Source of the DNA: Cellulosimicrobium cellulans
Lineage (GTDB): Bacteria; Actinomycetota; Actinomycetes; Actinomycetales; Cellulomonadaceae
Reading direction: 5' to 3'
NCBI RefSeq assembly: GCF_016907755.1
Contig: NZ_JAFBCN010000001.1
Coordinates: forward strand, 3,286,001-3,350,000
Length of the DNA stretch: 64,000 nucleotides
Shown: piece after piece, positions 40,780 to 50,566 of the stretch
Layout: the number at the start of each line of letters is the position of its first letter
How positions within the stretch are numbered: position 1 is the first letter of the stretch
Made by a program: the position numbers and the translations under genes
The notes under the pieces: model-generated
Databases searched by the model: none
What the model was told of the DNA's origin: nothing
What the model saw: only the letters and a program-made list of their open reading frames with translations

Positions 40780-42243
40780 GTGACCACGACGTCCTCCGCC
40801 GGGATCGGCCTGCGCTCCGAGCGCGGCCCCGTCCTCCTCGCGCTCATGCTGTCCACCGCGCTCGTCGCCCTCGACGCGACGATCATCGCGACGGCGTCGG
40901 CGACGATCGCGCGCGAGCTCGGTGGGTTCGCGCAGCTCCCCTGGCTCTTCTCCAGCTACCTGCTCGCGCAGGCGGTCGGGACGCCCGTCTTCGGCAGGTT
41001 GTCCGACGTCCTCGGTCGCAAGCGACTCATGCTGGCGGGGGTCGCCCTGTTCTTCCTCGGGTCCGTGCTGTGCGGGTTCGCGTGGTCGATGCCCGCGCTC
41101 GTCGCCGGCCGCGTGCTCCAGGGTCTGGGCGCCGGTGCGGTGATGCCCGTCTCCCAGACGATCGCCGCGGACATCTACACGCTCGAGGAGCGCGCGAAGG
41201 CGCAGGGCTACCTCGCGTCGGTGTGGGCGATCTCGTCCGTCGTCGGCCCGACGCTGGGCGGCGTGTTCTCGGAGTTCGTCAGCTGGCGCTGGATCTTCTT
41301 CGTCAACGTGCCGCTGTGCGCCCTGGCCGCGTGGATGCTGCACCGCCGGTACCACGAGTCCCCCCGCGAGGGTGCGCGCGAGCCCATCGACTACGTCGGC
41401 GCGGCGCTGCTCACCGCGGGCAGCACGCTCCTGCTGCTCGGTCTCCTCGAGGGCGGGTCCACGTGGGCGTGGGCCTCCCCCGCCTCGGTCGCGGTCCTCG
41501 GTGCCGCGGTCCTCCTGCTCGGCGTCTTCGCGGTGCACGCGCGCCGCACGCGCTACCCCGTGGTCGACCTCGCGATCCTGCGCCGGCGCGTCATCGGCGT
41601 CTCGACGGCCGTCTCGCTCCTCGTCGGGGTGATCGTCCTCGCGCTGTCCACGTACGTGCCGATCTACGCCCAGGGGGTCCTCGGCGTCGGGCCGCTCGTC
41701 GCGGGGTTCGCGCTCGCGGCGATGACGGTCGGCTGGCCGATCTCCGCCTCGAACGCCGGGCGTCTCTACCTGCGGATCGGCTTCCGCTGGACCGCCGTCA
41801 TCGGGTCGGCGCTCGTCCTCGCCGGCACGTCGCTCACGCTGCTGCTGGGCGCGTCGTCGTCGGTCGTCGCGGTCGCCGCGACGATGTTCGTCGTCGGCGT
41901 CGGGATGGGGCTGACCGCCGTCCCGACGCTCATCGCCGCCCAGTCGTCGGCCGCGTTCACGGAGCGCGGCGCCGTGACGGGCACCAACATGTTCGCGCGG
42001 TCGCTCGGGTCCGCGGTCGGCGTCGCGGTCTGCGGCGCGATCATCAACGCCCGCACCACGCTCGGCGCCGACGGCACGCCCGAGGGCCCCGGCCTCATGA
42101 GCGCGATCCACGTCGTGTTCGTCCTGCTCACCGCGAGCGCCGCGGTCCTCGTCGTCCTCGCGGCCCTCATGCCGCCGGACCGGCAGGCGGCGCGCGACCG
42201 CCGGGCGGCGACGACCGCCGCGACCGTGGACGCGACGGCCTGA
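40780..42243 (+). CDS. MFS multidrug exporter, DHA2 (EmrB/QacA) type
   Basis: A 487-residue proton-driven exporter with about 14 transmembrane segments. Family signatures: LSTALVALDATIIATASATIAREL (motif D1-type, TM1), GRLSDVLGRKRLML (motif A between TM2 and TM3), LVAGRVLQGLGAGAVMPVSQ (motif B with the conserved Arg) and WAISSVVGPTLGGVFSEF (motif C, antiporter). The following FVSWRWIFFVNVP is the DHA2 signature. GTG 40780 is the start, preceded only by weak purines. The gene ends 13 bases before the convergent dnaG stop. Substrates cannot be predicted; no regulator is adjacent. Confidence 0.9.
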   Translation: MTTTSSAGIGLRSERGPVLLALMLSTALVALDATIIATASATIARELGGFAQLPWLFSSYLLAQAVGTPVFGRLSDVLGRKRLMLAGVALFFLGSVLCGFAWSMPALVAGRVLQGLGAGAVMPVSQTIAADIYTLEERAKAQGYLASVWAISSVVGPTLGGVFSEFVSWRWIFFVNVPLCALAAWMLHRRYHESPREGAREPIDYVGAALLTAGSTLLLLGLLEGGSTWAWASPASVAVLGAAVLLLGVFAVHARRTRYPVVDLAILRRRVIGVSTAVSLLVGVIVLALSTYVPIYAQGVLGVGPLVAGFALAAMTVGWPISASNAGRLYLRIGFRWTAVIGSALVLAGTSLTLLLGASSSVVAVAATMFVVGVGMGLTAVPTLIAAQSSAAFTERGAVTGTNMFARSLGSAVGVAVCGAIINARTTLGADGTPEGPGLMSAIHVVFVLLTASAAVLVVLAALMPPDRQAARDRRAATTAATVDATA

Positions 42244-42256
42244 CCTCCCGGAGGGC

Positions 42257-44203
42257 TCAGGCGATCTCGCCCTCGCGCAGCGTGCGACGCTCGGCCTCGA
42301 CCGCGAGGAGCGCGGCGAACGCCTCCTGGTATGCGGCGAGGTCCGCCGCGGGGTCGAGGCGCTGCAGGCGGCTCTTCGCGTCGGCGACGCGGCGGGTCAG
42401 GCCGAGGTCGACGAGGCCACGGACGACGCCGGCGACGTAGCCGCCGACGACGTTCTCGCGGTCCTCGGGGAGCGGTGCGACGGCGAGCTCGGTCACGAGG
42501 CCGCGCACGGGCTCGGCGGCCTGCTCGACGACGGCCTCGACCCAGTGCCCGGCGCCGAGCGTCGCGCCCTCGCGCACCCCGCCCGCGGCGCGGATCGCGG
42601 CGTGGACGGCGCGCCAGGCCGGGACGGCGAACGCGTCCTCGCCGAGGTCGTCGAAGACGGGCGGGACGTGCTGGGGGTACTGCAGGACGGCGGCGAGAGC
42701 GAGGCGCTCACGGCGCGCCACGGGGTCGCGCGGGTCGGGTGCGGGGAGTGCCGGGACGGCGGGCTCGGGCTCCGTGCCCTCTCCGCCGGGGCGGGCGCCG
42801 TCAGGCCGCGACGTGCGGACCGGCCCGGGCGCGCTGCCGCGCTTGGCCGCCGCGGCGACCTCGCGCCGGACGCGCTCGGCGTCCATGCCGATCCAGCCCG
42901 CGAGCATGCGGGCGTACTCGGGACGCAGCGCGGCGTCGCGGATCCCGGCGACGACCGGGGCGGCGGCGCGCAGCGCACCGACGCGGCCCTCGGCGGTGTC
43001 GAGGTCGAACGTCGCGAGGGTCGTCCGGATGACGAACTCGAAGAGGGGCTGGCGCCCGTCGACCAGGGCGCGCACCGCGTCGGGGCCGCGCGCCATGCGC
43101 AGCTCGCACGGGTCCATGCCGCTCGGCTCGACGGCCACGAACGTCTGGGCGTAGAAGCGCTGGTCCTCGCCGAACGCGCGCACGGCGGCCTTCTGGCCCG
43201 CCGCGTCGCCGTCGAACGTGAACACCACCTCGCCCCCGACGGACGCGCCCGACGCGAGCTGCATGCCGCCCCCGGCGGTCGTGTCGCCGAGGAGACGGCG
43301 CACGATGCGCGCGTGGTCCGAGCCGAACGCGGTGCCGCACGTCGCGACGGCGGTCGTCACTCCGGACAGGTGCGCCGCCATGACGTCCGTGTACCCCTCG
43401 ACGACGACGACGCGCTTCTGCTTGGCGATCTCGCGCTTGGCGAGGTCGATGCCGTACAGCACGTGCGACTTCTTGTAGAGCGAGGTCTCGGGCGTGTTGA
43501 GGTACTTGGGCCCCTGGTCCTCGTCGTAGAGGCGGCGCGCGCCGAACCCGACGATCTCGCCGGTGACGTCGCGGATGGGCCACACGAGGCGCCCGCGGAA
43601 CCGGTCGTAGATGCCGCGCTGGCCCTGGCTCATGAGGCCGGAGGCGACGAGCTCGGGCTGCGTGAAGCCGCGCCCCTGGAGGTGCCGTTGCAGGTTGTCC
43701 CAGCCGGTGGGCGCGTACCCGACGCCGAAGTGCTCGGCGTCCGTGCGGTCGAAGCTGCGTTCGGCGAGGAACGCGCGGGCGGCCTGCGCGCCGGACGCGA
43801 AGAGCTGCTCGGAGAAGTACTGCGCGGCGACGCGGTGCGCCTCGAGCAGCCGCTGGCGCCGGCCCGGCTCCTCGCGGGGACGCTGCGGCCCGCCCGAGTC
43901 CTCGTAGCGGAGCTGGATCCCGACGCGGTCCGCGAGGTACTCGACCGCCTCGACGAACGTCAGGCCGTCGATCTTCTGGACGAACGAGATGACGTCGCCG
44001 CCCTCGCCGCACCCGAAGCAGTGCCAGCGCCCCACGCCGGGCCGCACGTGGAAGGACGGCGAGCGCTCGTCGTGGAAGGGGCACAGCCCCTTGAGCGAGC
44101 CGACGCCCGCGGTCTTGAGGGTGACGTGCGCGGAGACGATCTCGTCGATCCGTGCGCGGTCGCGGACGGCTTCCACGTCCTCGCGTCGAATCAGGCCAGC
44201 CAC
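42257..44203 (-). CDS. dnaG: DNA primase
   Basis: DnaG makes RNA primers for the replisome. The 648-residue protein has the CHC2 zinc-binding domain (Cys41, His44 in LCPFHDE; Cys62, Cys65 in HCFGCGEGGD), the RNA polymerase domain with SGRIYDRF-type motif QRGIYDRFRGRLVWPIRD, and the Toprim site VVEGYTDVMAAH (about 268) with later FDGDAAGQKA. The C-terminal DnaB-interacting part is degenerate, as usual. ATG 44203 gives MAGLIRREDV, the normal actinobacterial start. Next to dgt in many actinobacteria; here an AraC and VOC gene pair stands between. Confidence 0.95.
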   Translation of the reverse strand: MAGLIRREDVEAVRDRARIDEIVSAHVTLKTAGVGSLKGLCPFHDERSPSFHVRPGVGRWHCFGCGEGGDVISFVQKIDGLTFVEAVEYLADRVGIQLRYEDSGGPQRPREEPGRRQRLLEAHRVAAQYFSEQLFASGAQAARAFLAERSFDRTDAEHFGVGYAPTGWDNLQRHLQGRGFTQPELVASGLMSQGQRGIYDRFRGRLVWPIRDVTGEIVGFGARRLYDEDQGPKYLNTPETSLYKKSHVLYGIDLAKREIAKQKRVVVVEGYTDVMAAHLSGVTTAVATCGTAFGSDHARIVRRLLGDTTAGGGMQLASGASVGGEVVFTFDGDAAGQKAAVRAFGEDQRFYAQTFVAVEPSGMDPCELRMARGPDAVRALVDGRQPLFEFVIRTTLATFDLDTAEGRVGALRAAAPVVAGIRDAALRPEYARMLAGWIGMDAERVRREVAAAAKRGSAPGPVRTSRPDGARPGGEGTEPEPAVPALPAPDPRDPVARRERLALAAVLQYPQHVPPVFDDLGEDAFAVPAWRAVHAAIRAAGGVREGATLGAGHWVEAVVEQAAEPVRGLVTELAVAPLPEDRENVVGGYVAGVVRGLVDLGLTRRVADAKSRLQRLDPAADLAAYQEAFAALLAVEAERRTLREGEIA

Positions 44204-44259
44204 GGAGCGAGTCTATGCGCCCGGGCGGTGCCTCGGGGGTGGCTCGACGGCGTCGTCGG

Positions 44260-45189
44260 TCACCCGGGGTGCGCCGTCGCGCCCGCCCCGACGAGCGCGT
44301 CGCGCGACGCGGCGCAGCGTCGCGCGTACGCCCCGGGCGTGGACCCGGTCGCGCGCGCGAAGTCGGTACCGAGGTGCGCCTGGTCGTAGTACCCGACGGC
44401 GCTCGCGAGCGCCGCGAGGTCCTGGTCGGGGTCGGCGGCGAGCAGGTCGGCCGCGAGGTGCACGCGGTGGCGCTGCAGGGCCCACTTGGGGCTCACACCG
44501 ACGTACGCCGCGAAGAGCCGCTGGAGCGAGCGTGCGGAGGTCCCGACGACGGCGGCGAGGTCGGCGACGCCCGCGCCGGGCCCGAGGTCCCCGGCCACGA
44601 GAGCGGCGAACGCGCGGGCGACGCGATCGAGGTCGCGTGCCGTCCGCGCGTCGCGGACGCGGTCGGCCCGCGCCCGCAGCAGCGGCTCGACGCCGCGTGC
44701 GGCCTGCTCGTCCCGGCCGGCGACGGCGAGGGCGAGCGCGGCGGCGCCGGTGCGCTCCGCCGTCGGGCCGAGGAACGCGGCGGCGGGGAGCTGCACGCCC
44801 GGGTGCACGGCGTCCGCGTGCCCCAGCAGGACGCGGAACGCGCCTGGCCGCAGCTTGGTCCCCACGACGGCCCCCGACCCGGTCAGGGTGCGCTCGAACA
44901 GACCCGACGGGATGCCGTGCGCGACGTACCCCGTCGCCTCGGCGACCACGTTGGCGACGGGGTGCGGCACCAGGACCTGCGTGAACGACTCCCCCGGCGG
45001 CAGGTCCCAGCGCACGACCCAGTGCCGCTCGACGAGGTCCGCGAGGTCCGGCGCCGGCTCGACGCGCACGAGCTCGAACCCGCGCCGCGCGGCGGCGGGG
45101 TCGACGAGCCCCCGCAGGGACGTCGTCGGGCCGAGCTGGGACGCCGCCCTCGCGTCGGCGCGGTCCTGGGGTTCGAACACCTGTCGCAT
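44260..45189 (-). CDS. AraC-family transcriptional regulator
   Basis: A 309-residue regulator. The N-terminal ~190 residues are a DUF6597-like sensor (DLADLVERHWVVRWDLPPGE, THPVANVVAEATG-like VPHPVANVV, GTKLRPGAFRVLLG). The C-terminus carries two helix-turn-helices: VADLAAVVGTSARSLQRLFA and LAALASAVGYYDQAHLGTDF followed by TGSTPGAYAR. ATG 45189 follows GGAGGA. It is divergent from the VOC gene at 45274 with 84 bases between, so it probably controls that gene and itself. Confidence 0.87.
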   Translation of the reverse strand: MRQVFEPQDRADARAASQLGPTTSLRGLVDPAAARRGFELVRVEPAPDLADLVERHWVVRWDLPPGESFTQVLVPHPVANVVAEATGYVAHGIPSGLFERTLTGSGAVVGTKLRPGAFRVLLGHADAVHPGVQLPAAAFLGPTAERTGAAALALAVAGRDEQAARGVEPLLRARADRVRDARTARDLDRVARAFAALVAGDLGPGAGVADLAAVVGTSARSLQRLFAAYVGVSPKWALQRHRVHLAADLLAADPDQDLAALASAVGYYDQAHLGTDFARATGSTPGAYARRCAASRDALVGAGATAHPG

Positions 45190-45273
45190 TCCTCCAAGAC
45201 TGGCACGGCCCGCCGACACGAGCATGGTGGGACGGCCCGCACCCGACGCGGGCGCCCAGACGAGGAGGACCCC

Positions 45274-45726
45274 ATGGAGATGTCGGCACTGCACCCCAAC
45301 CTCACGGTGAGCGGCGCGCGCGAGGCGATCGCGTACTACGAGACGGCGCTCGGCGCCGAGGTGATCGACACGATCACGGCGGGCGACACGATCATCCACT
45401 CCGACCTGCGGCTCGACTCCCCCGCCGGGACGTCCACCTTCACGGTCGCGGAGGCGTTCCCGCCCGACTCCGTCGCGCCCGAGGCCGGGGCGCCGACGCA
45501 CGCGTCGTTCACGATCCCGGTCGAGGACGCCGACGCCGCGTACGCGCGGGCGATCTCCGCGGGCGGGTCGAGCATCGCGGAGCCCGCGGACTGGTTCGAG
45601 GGGTTCCGGCAGGCCGCGGTCCGCGACCCGTTCGGGCACCGCTGGTTCTTCGTGACCGTCGCGGACTCCGTGACGGCCGCGGACGTGCAGCGCGCCAGCG
45701 ACGCCTGGATGGCCGAGCAGGGCTGA
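45274..45726 (+). CDS. VOC (glyoxalase/PhnB-like) protein
   Basis: A 150-residue vicinal-oxygen-chelate protein resembling PhnB: MSALHPNLTVSGAREAIAYY (3-22), ALGAEVIDTITAGDTIIHSD, ASFTIPVEDADAAYARAISA and AAVRDPFGHRWFFVT. The paired beta-alpha-beta-beta-beta modules and the DPFGHRW end are clear. Likely metal-dependent enzyme or antibiotic/toxin-binding protein; substrate unknown. ATG 45274 follows GAGGAGG. Divergent from the AraC regulator. It converges on dgt. Confidence 0.85.
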   Translation: MEMSALHPNLTVSGAREAIAYYETALGAEVIDTITAGDTIIHSDLRLDSPAGTSTFTVAEAFPPDSVAPEAGAPTHASFTIPVEDADAAYARAISAGGSSIAEPADWFEGFRQAAVRDPFGHRWFFVTVADSVTAADVQRASDAWMAEQG

Positions 45727-45751
45727 GCCAGCCCTCCGACCCGACCGCGTC

Positions 45752-45780
45752 GCGCCCGTCGGCCTCAGGCCGGCGGGCGC
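45752..45780. terminator. Hairpin across the dgt stop, convergent with the VOC gene
   Basis: GCGCCCGTCGGCCT (45752-45765) pairs with AGGCCGGCGGGCGC (45767-45780), one G-T pair. It overlaps the dgt stop codon and lies 26 bases after the VOC stop, so it can end the VOC transcript and possibly dgt. Confidence 0.55.
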
Positions 45781-47096
45781 ACGAGGCGTGCGTGGAACTG
45801 CATCGCGGAGACGTCGGTCAGAGAGGCGACCTGGTCGACGACGACGCGCAGCCGGGCCGCGTCGTCGGGCGCTGCCTCCCAGTCCGCCGCGAACGACGGC
45901 TCGAGCGCGACGGGCGCGCGGTCGGAGAAGACGTGCACGAGGTCGGCGATGACCTCGCGCTGGCGCTGGTAGAGCGGCTCCTGCTCGCGCGGTGCCATGA
46001 CGTAGGCGACCGCGACGCCCTTGAGCACGAGGATCTCCGCGACCGTCTCGTCCGGGACCACGAGCCGCGCGGCGTACCGGGTGAGCGGACCGTCCCCGTA
46101 GAGGGCGCGGGTCGCGTCCTGGGCGGCCCCGGTGAACCGGCCGATGAGCTGGCTCGTCGCGTCCTTGAGCGCCGCGAGCGCGCGCCGCGACCCGTCGAAC
46201 CCGGTCACCAGATGACCCGTGCCCTGGAGGCGCGTGATCGCGGCGTCGAGCGCCGCCTCGTCGTACGCGGTGCCGTACCAGGAGTGGACCGCGCGCACGA
46301 CGCGGGCGCGCTCGTCGGCGTCGTCCAGCACCGCGAGCTCGATGCGCCCGCCCACGATCGCGTCCTCGACGTCGTGCACGGAGTACGACACGTCGTCCGC
46401 GAGGTCCATGACCTGCGCCTCGAGGCACTTGACCTGGCTCGGCGCGCCCGCGCGCAGCCAGTCGAACACGGGCCGGTCGTCCTCGTAGACGCCGAACTTG
46501 TGCGTCGGGCGACCGTCCGCGCGCAGCGGTGCCTCCCCCGCGCCCCACGGGTACTTCACGCTCGCGTCGAGGCTCGCGCGCGTGAGGTTGAGCCCGTACG
46601 AGCGCCCGTCCGCGTCGACGACCTTGGGGTCGAGCCGCGTGAGCAGCCGCAGGGTCTGCGCGTTGCCCTCGAACCCGCCGACGTCGACCGCGAGGTCCGC
46701 GAGCGCCCGCTCCCCGTTGTGCCCGAACGGCGGGTGCCCGAGGTCGTGCGCGAGGCACGCGGTGTCCACGATGTCCGGGTCGCAGCCGAGCGCCTTGCCG
46801 ATCTCGCGCCCCACCTGCGCGACCTCCAGCGTGTGCGTGAGGCGCGTGCGGACGAAGTCGTCGCTGCCCGGCCCGAGCACCTGCGTCTTGGCGCCCAGCC
46901 GACGCAGCGCGGACGAGTGCACGATGCGCGCGCGGTCGCGCTCGAACGGCGTGCGGGCCCGGGACTTCGCGGACTCGACGAACCACCGCTCGGTGTCGGC
47001 GTCCGAGTACGACGCCGTGCCCTCCTCGCCGCGCGCGGGCCGCGGGCCGGTCCCCACGACCGCGGGGTCGAACGCCTCCTGCTCGAACGTCTGCAC
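45765..47096 (-). CDS. dgt: Deoxyguanosinetriphosphate triphosphohydrolase-like protein
   Basis: A 443-residue HD-domain enzyme that hydrolyses dNTPs to nucleosides and triphosphate. The HD motifs are [20 protein letters not shown] (first His), [17 protein letters not shown] (His-Asp plus two more metal/active-site His) and [16 protein letters not shown] (final Asp). [17 protein letters not shown] in front is also typical. GTG 47096 after a G-rich stretch is chosen; in-frame sequence upstream looks non-coding. Actinobacterial dgt commonly lies next to dnaG, here with two genes between them. Confidence 0.92.
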   Translation of the reverse strand: MQTFEQEAFDPAVVGTGPRPARGEEGTASYSDADTERWFVESAKSRARTPFERDRARIVHSSALRRLGAKTQVLGPGSDDFVRTRLTHTLEVAQVGREIGKALGCDPDIVDTACLAHDLGHPPFGHNGERALADLAVDVGGFEGNAQTLRLLTRLDPKVVDADGRSYGLNLTRASLDASVKYPWGAGEAPLRADGRPTHKFGVYEDDRPVFDWLRAGAPSQVKCLEAQVMDLADDVSYSVHDVEDAIVGGRIELAVLDDADERARVVRAVHSWYGTAYDEAALDAAITRLQGTGHLVTGFDGSRRALAALKDATSQLIGRFTGAAQDATRALYGDGPLTRYAARLVVPDETVAEILVLKGVAVAYVMAPREQEPLYQRQREVIADLVHVFSDRAPVALEPSFAADWEAAPDDAARLRVVVDQVASLTDVSAMQFHARLVRPPA

Positions 47097-47177
47097 GGCC
47101 CCCAGCGTAACGAGGCCCGTCGGGCGTGGCGGGACCCGCGTGGAGGCGCACCGTCGGTGTGCCGGGGGCTCGTCACG

Positions 47178-47237
47178 CCGAGAAGGGAGTCCTTGCCCTC
47201 GATCCGAGCCGCTCAGGGGCAAGAAGTCCCTTCTCGG
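47178..47237. repeat. Large imperfect inverted repeat between dgt and the 47274 gene
   Basis: CCGAGAAGGGAGTCCTTGCC (from 47178) and GGCAAGAAGTCCCTTCTCGG (to 47237) pair over ~20 bases with two mismatches, spaced by about 20 bases. It lies between the divergent starts of dgt and the next gene, where a terminator is not expected. It could be a chromosomal repeat element, an attenuator or a small-RNA hairpin. Confidence 0.5.
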
Positions 47238-47273
47238 CGGCGCGCTGCCGGGCTGGGGCGTAGCCTCGCGCAC

Positions 47274-47705
47274 ATGGGTGCAGCGCACGCGCTCGAGCTG
47301 CGAGCCGTCACCGTCGACGGCCTGGTCGAGGTCGTCCCGTACGTGGACGGCCGCTCGCTCGTCGACCTCGTCGGACGGCACGAGTCGGCGTCCGGGTACT
47401 CCCCCGCCGGCGCGTACGGCGGGCTGGTCCCCGCGTTCTTCCGGTACGGCGACGCCGCGCACCAGTGGTACGGGCGTGGCCGGACACCTGCGGGCGGGCA
47501 CGCGTGGGTGCTCGCGTGCGACTGCCACGAGGCGGGGTGCTGGCCGTTCGAGGTGACCGTCGCCGCCGACGCGACGACGGTCACCTGGCGTGACCTCACG
47601 CAGCCGTTCCGGCCCGAGTGGGACTACTCCGCGCTCGGTACGTTCACGTTCGATCGCGCCCGGTACGACGACGCGGTGCGCCAGGTCGCGCACCTCTTCG
47701 CCTGA
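47274..47705 (+). CDS. Hypothetical protein
   Basis: A 143-residue soluble protein: [81 protein letters not shown] Cys-x-Cys-x4-Cys cluster ([10 protein letters not shown], about residues 80-89) may bind metal. The tryptophan/aromatic-rich beta pattern resembles small actinobacterial proteins without named function. The ATG at 47274 is preceded by no clear Shine-Dalgarno sequence. It converges on the GH13 gene with 48 bases between. Confidence 0.65.
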   Translation: MGAAHALELRAVTVDGLVEVVPYVDGRSLVDLVGRHESASGYSPAGAYGGLVPAFFRYGDAAHQWYGRGRTPAGGHAWVLACDCHEAGCWPFEVTVAADATTVTWRDLTQPFRPEWDYSALGTFTFDRARYDDAVRQVAHLFA

Positions 47706-47753
47706 CCCGCCGGAGCGCCGGGCGACCCCCCTGCGGCCGCCGGGACACGCGGC

Positions 47754-49604
47754 TCAGCCCAGGCGCCACACCCCGACGGCCGGGCCGTCGCCCGCGAGGC
47801 GGGTGCCGCCGTCGTGCCGGGCGAGGTCCAGCGTGCCGTGCAGCCGCTCCGCCTCGCCCGACCCCACGAGCGCGGGGTGCAGGGTGACGCCGTCCCACGG
47901 CGCGCGGGCGAGCGCGACGAGCACGCGCTCGCCGGGCGTCTCGCGCAGGTAGACGAGGGCGTCGTCGTCCACGTGCACCCAGCGCAGGCCGCCGTGCCGC
48001 AGCGCCTCCGAGCGGCGTCGCACGGCGATCAGCGCGCGGTACAGGTCGAACGTCGCGGCGTCCCAGCGGCCGGAGCCTGCGCCCGTCGTGCCCGCGTCGT
48101 CCCACGGCATGGTCGCGCGCCCGTGCTCCCCGTTCAGACCGGTGAGCCCCACCTCGTCGCCCGCGAAGACCACCGGCGTGCCGGGGTAGGTGAGCAGGAG
48201 CGTCGCCGCGACCTCGACCATCTCGCGCGAGCCCACGATCGAGCGCAGGCGGGGGGTGTCGTGCGAGCCCAGCATGTTCCACTGCGACGCCGTGACGCGC
48301 CACGGCAGCACGGCGTCGAACTCGCGCATGGTCGCGACGACGTCGCGTCCCCCGCGCCGCGGCGTGCGCACCGGCAGCCCGAGGTAGGGCACGGGCGAGT
48401 CCGCGGGCGACAGCCACGTCCAGGCAGGCCGCGTGAACGCGGAGTAGTTCATGTTCGCGTGCCAGCCGTCGCCCGCGAGGTCGCCCGACGCGTCGTGGAA
48501 GTGCTCCGCGACGAGCGCGGCCTCGGGGTTCGCGGCCCGCATGGTCGCGCGCAGTCGCCGCGCGACCTCGAGCGTGCGGTCCTCGGCGCCGAACCGGCCG
48601 GTCATGTTCGCGACGTCGATGCGCCAGCCGTCGAGGCCGAACGGCTCGCCCAGGTAGCGGCCGACGACGGAGCCGGGCCCGTCGATCATCCGCGCCCCGA
48701 GCTCGGCCGAGCCGTGCGACAGCTTGGGCAGCGACGCGTGCTCGAGCCAGCCCACGTACCCGGGCTCGCCGTCGGTCCAGTAGTAGAAGTCGCGCTCCGG
48801 CGCGGCGGGGTCCGCGAGCGCCCGCGCGAACCACTCGTGCCCGGCGCCCGTGTGGTTGGTCGTGAGGTCGCCCATGACGCGCAGCCCGCGCGCGTGCGCG
48901 GCGCGGATCAGCGAGGCGTAGGCGGCGTCCCCGCCGAGCAGCGGGTCGACGTGGTCGAACGTGCTCGCGTCGTAGCGGTGGTTGGAGCGCCCAGGGAAGA
49001 CGGGCGTCGTGTAGAGGGTCGTCACTCCCAGTGCGACGAGGTGGTCGAGCCGTTCCTCGACGCCGGCGAGGTCGCCCCCGTAGTACTGCGTCCCGACGTC
49101 GGGCCCCGACCCGTGCGGCTCGTCGCCCCAGGCGGCCGGGACGGCCCACTCCGGGAGCGGGCGCCCGTCGGCCGCGGCCGACCGGGCGAACCGGTCCGGG
49201 AAGACCTGGTAGACGACGCCGTCGCGCATCCACGCGGGAGCTCCCTCGTGGACCGTGAGGCGGAAGTCCGCGGCGTCGGGCACGTCGCGGTCCCACACCC
49301 CGCGGCCGTTGAGCCAGCGGTACCCGGCCGCGCCCTCGTCGAGGAAGAACCGGTACCCCGTCTCGGGGTTGTGCACGAGCACCTCGGCGACGTACCAGTC
49401 CTCGTGCTCGTCCGAGCGGTCGAGCCGCGCGGGGGCGAGGCGGGGCTCGCCGTCGCGCACGGTGCGCAGCCACACGTCGCGCACGCCCACCGACCGGGGC
49501 ACGCGCACGCGGACGGGGACCGTGTCCCCGAGGGCGGGCACGCCCTCGGGGACGTACAGCGCCGAGCCGTCGTGGTGCGGGACGGAGGTCGCGACGTCAC
49601 GCAC
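47754..49604 (-). CDS. GH13 alpha-glucosidase/maltodextrin-hydrolysing enzyme
   Basis: A 616-residue intracellular GH13 enzyme. Residues ~1-120 are an N-terminal beta domain (CBM34-like, as in maltogenic amylases/neopullulanases). The TIM barrel starts at DGVVYQVFPDRFARS (127-141); catalytic residues are the Asp nucleophile in GWRIDVANM, the acid/base Glu in ALVAEHFHD and the transition-state Asp in LGSHDTPRL. No signal peptide, so it acts on imported maltodextrins. It starts five bases after malG, as the last gene of the malEFG-GH13 operon. The start codon at 49604 is GTG. Substrate range (maltodextrin, pullulan or cyclodextrin) cannot be told from the sequence. Confidence 0.9.
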   Translation of the reverse strand: MRDVATSVPHHDGSALYVPEGVPALGDTVPVRVRVPRSVGVRDVWLRTVRDGEPRLAPARLDRSDEHEDWYVAEVLVHNPETGYRFFLDEGAAGYRWLNGRGVWDRDVPDAADFRLTVHEGAPAWMRDGVVYQVFPDRFARSAAADGRPLPEWAVPAAWGDEPHGSGPDVGTQYYGGDLAGVEERLDHLVALGVTTLYTTPVFPGRSNHRYDASTFDHVDPLLGGDAAYASLIRAAHARGLRVMGDLTTNHTGAGHEWFARALADPAAPERDFYYWTDGEPGYVGWLEHASLPKLSHGSAELGARMIDGPGSVVGRYLGEPFGLDGWRIDVANMTGRFGAEDRTLEVARRLRATMRAANPEAALVAEHFHDASGDLAGDGWHANMNYSAFTRPAWTWLSPADSPVPYLGLPVRTPRRGGRDVVATMREFDAVLPWRVTASQWNMLGSHDTPRLRSIVGSREMVEVAATLLLTYPGTPVVFAGDEVGLTGLNGEHGRATMPWDDAGTTGAGSGRWDAATFDLYRALIAVRRRSEALRHGGLRWVHVDDDALVYLRETPGERVLVALARAPWDGVTLHPALVGSGEAERLHGTLDLARHDGGTRLAGDGPAVGVWRLG

Positions 49605-49608
49605 GCGG

Positions 49609-50565
49609 TCAGCCCTTCACGGACCCGGCGGTGAGCCCGCCGACGATGTACTTCTGGAGGAAGAGGAACAGCACGAGGATCGGGATCGCGGCGAGCACGG
49701 CACCGGCGGCGAACAGGCCCCACGGCGCGTTGCGCTCGTCCGACGCCCACTGGTACAGGCCGACGGCGAGCGTCAGCTTCTCGGACGACTGCAGCACCGT
49801 CTTGGCGATGATGAACTCGCCGTAGGTCCCGACGAACGAGAGCAGCCCCACGACCGCGAGGATCGGCGCGACGAGGCGCAGCACGATCGTCCAGAAGATC
49901 TGCGCGTGCGTCGCCCCGTCGATGCGGGCCGCCTCGTCGATCTCGCGCGGCACGGTGTTGAAGAACCCGTACATGAGGAACGTGTTCACGCCCAGCGCGC
50001 CGCCCAGGTACACCATGATCAGCGCGAGGTGGTTGTCCGTGCCGAGCGCCGGGAACACGTCGCCGAGCGCGAGCAGCAGCAGGAAGATCGCGACGACCGC
50101 GAGCATCTGCGGGAACATCTGCACGAGCAGCAGCGTGGTGAGCGTCCCGCGGCGTCCCGAGAAGCGGAAGCGCGAGAACGCGTACGCGGCCGCGCCGCCC
50201 ATGAGCACGGTCCCGACCGCCGTGACGGACGAGACGAGCAGCGAGTTGACGAACCAGCTCGGGAAGTCCGTGCCGAACAGCTCGGCGTAGTTGGCGCGGT
50301 CGACCGTGCGGAACAGGTCGTTCGAGCCCGTGAGCGTGCCGCCCGGGTTGAGCGACGCCGAGAGGACGTACAGCAGCGGGATCACGCAGTAGACGATCGC
50401 GACGACGCCCACGACGTGGCGCCAGCCGACCTCGGACCACCAGCGCCGGCCACGCGGGCGGCTCGTGTCGCGCAGCGGGGTGGAAGGTGTGCCCGCGCCC
50501 GAGCCGGGGCGGGACGACGTGGCGCTCGCGGGCGTGCCGGGCGCCGTGACGGTCAGGTCGCTCAT
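49609..50565 (-). CDS. malG: Maltose/maltodextrin ABC transporter permease MalG
   Basis: A 318-residue permease with six transmembrane segments. The EAA loop that docks to the ATPase is EIDEAARIDGATHAQIFWTI (about 205-224). TM1 follows the basic stretch RRWWSEVGWRHVVGVVAIVY. The first ~45 residues are a Ser/Thr/Pro-rich cytoplasmic tail. ATG 50565 is two bases from the malF stop, so the genes are translated together. The ATPase (MsmX/MalK-type) is not in the cluster; in actinobacteria it is usually a shared subunit encoded elsewhere. Confidence 0.92.
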   Translation of the reverse strand: MSDLTVTAPGTPASATSSRPGSGAGTPSTPLRDTSRPRGRRWWSEVGWRHVVGVVAIVYCVIPLLYVLSASLNPGGTLTGSNDLFRTVDRANYAELFGTDFPSWFVNSLLVSSVTAVGTVLMGGAAAYAFSRFRFSGRRGTLTTLLLVQMFPQMLAVVAIFLLLLALGDVFPALGTDNHLALIMVYLGGALGVNTFLMYGFFNTVPREIDEAARIDGATHAQIFWTIVLRLVAPILAVVGLLSFVGTYGEFIIAKTVLQSSEKLTLAVGLYQWASDERNAPWGLFAAGAVLAAIPILVLFLFLQKYIVGGLTAGSVKG

Positions 50566-50566
50566 G

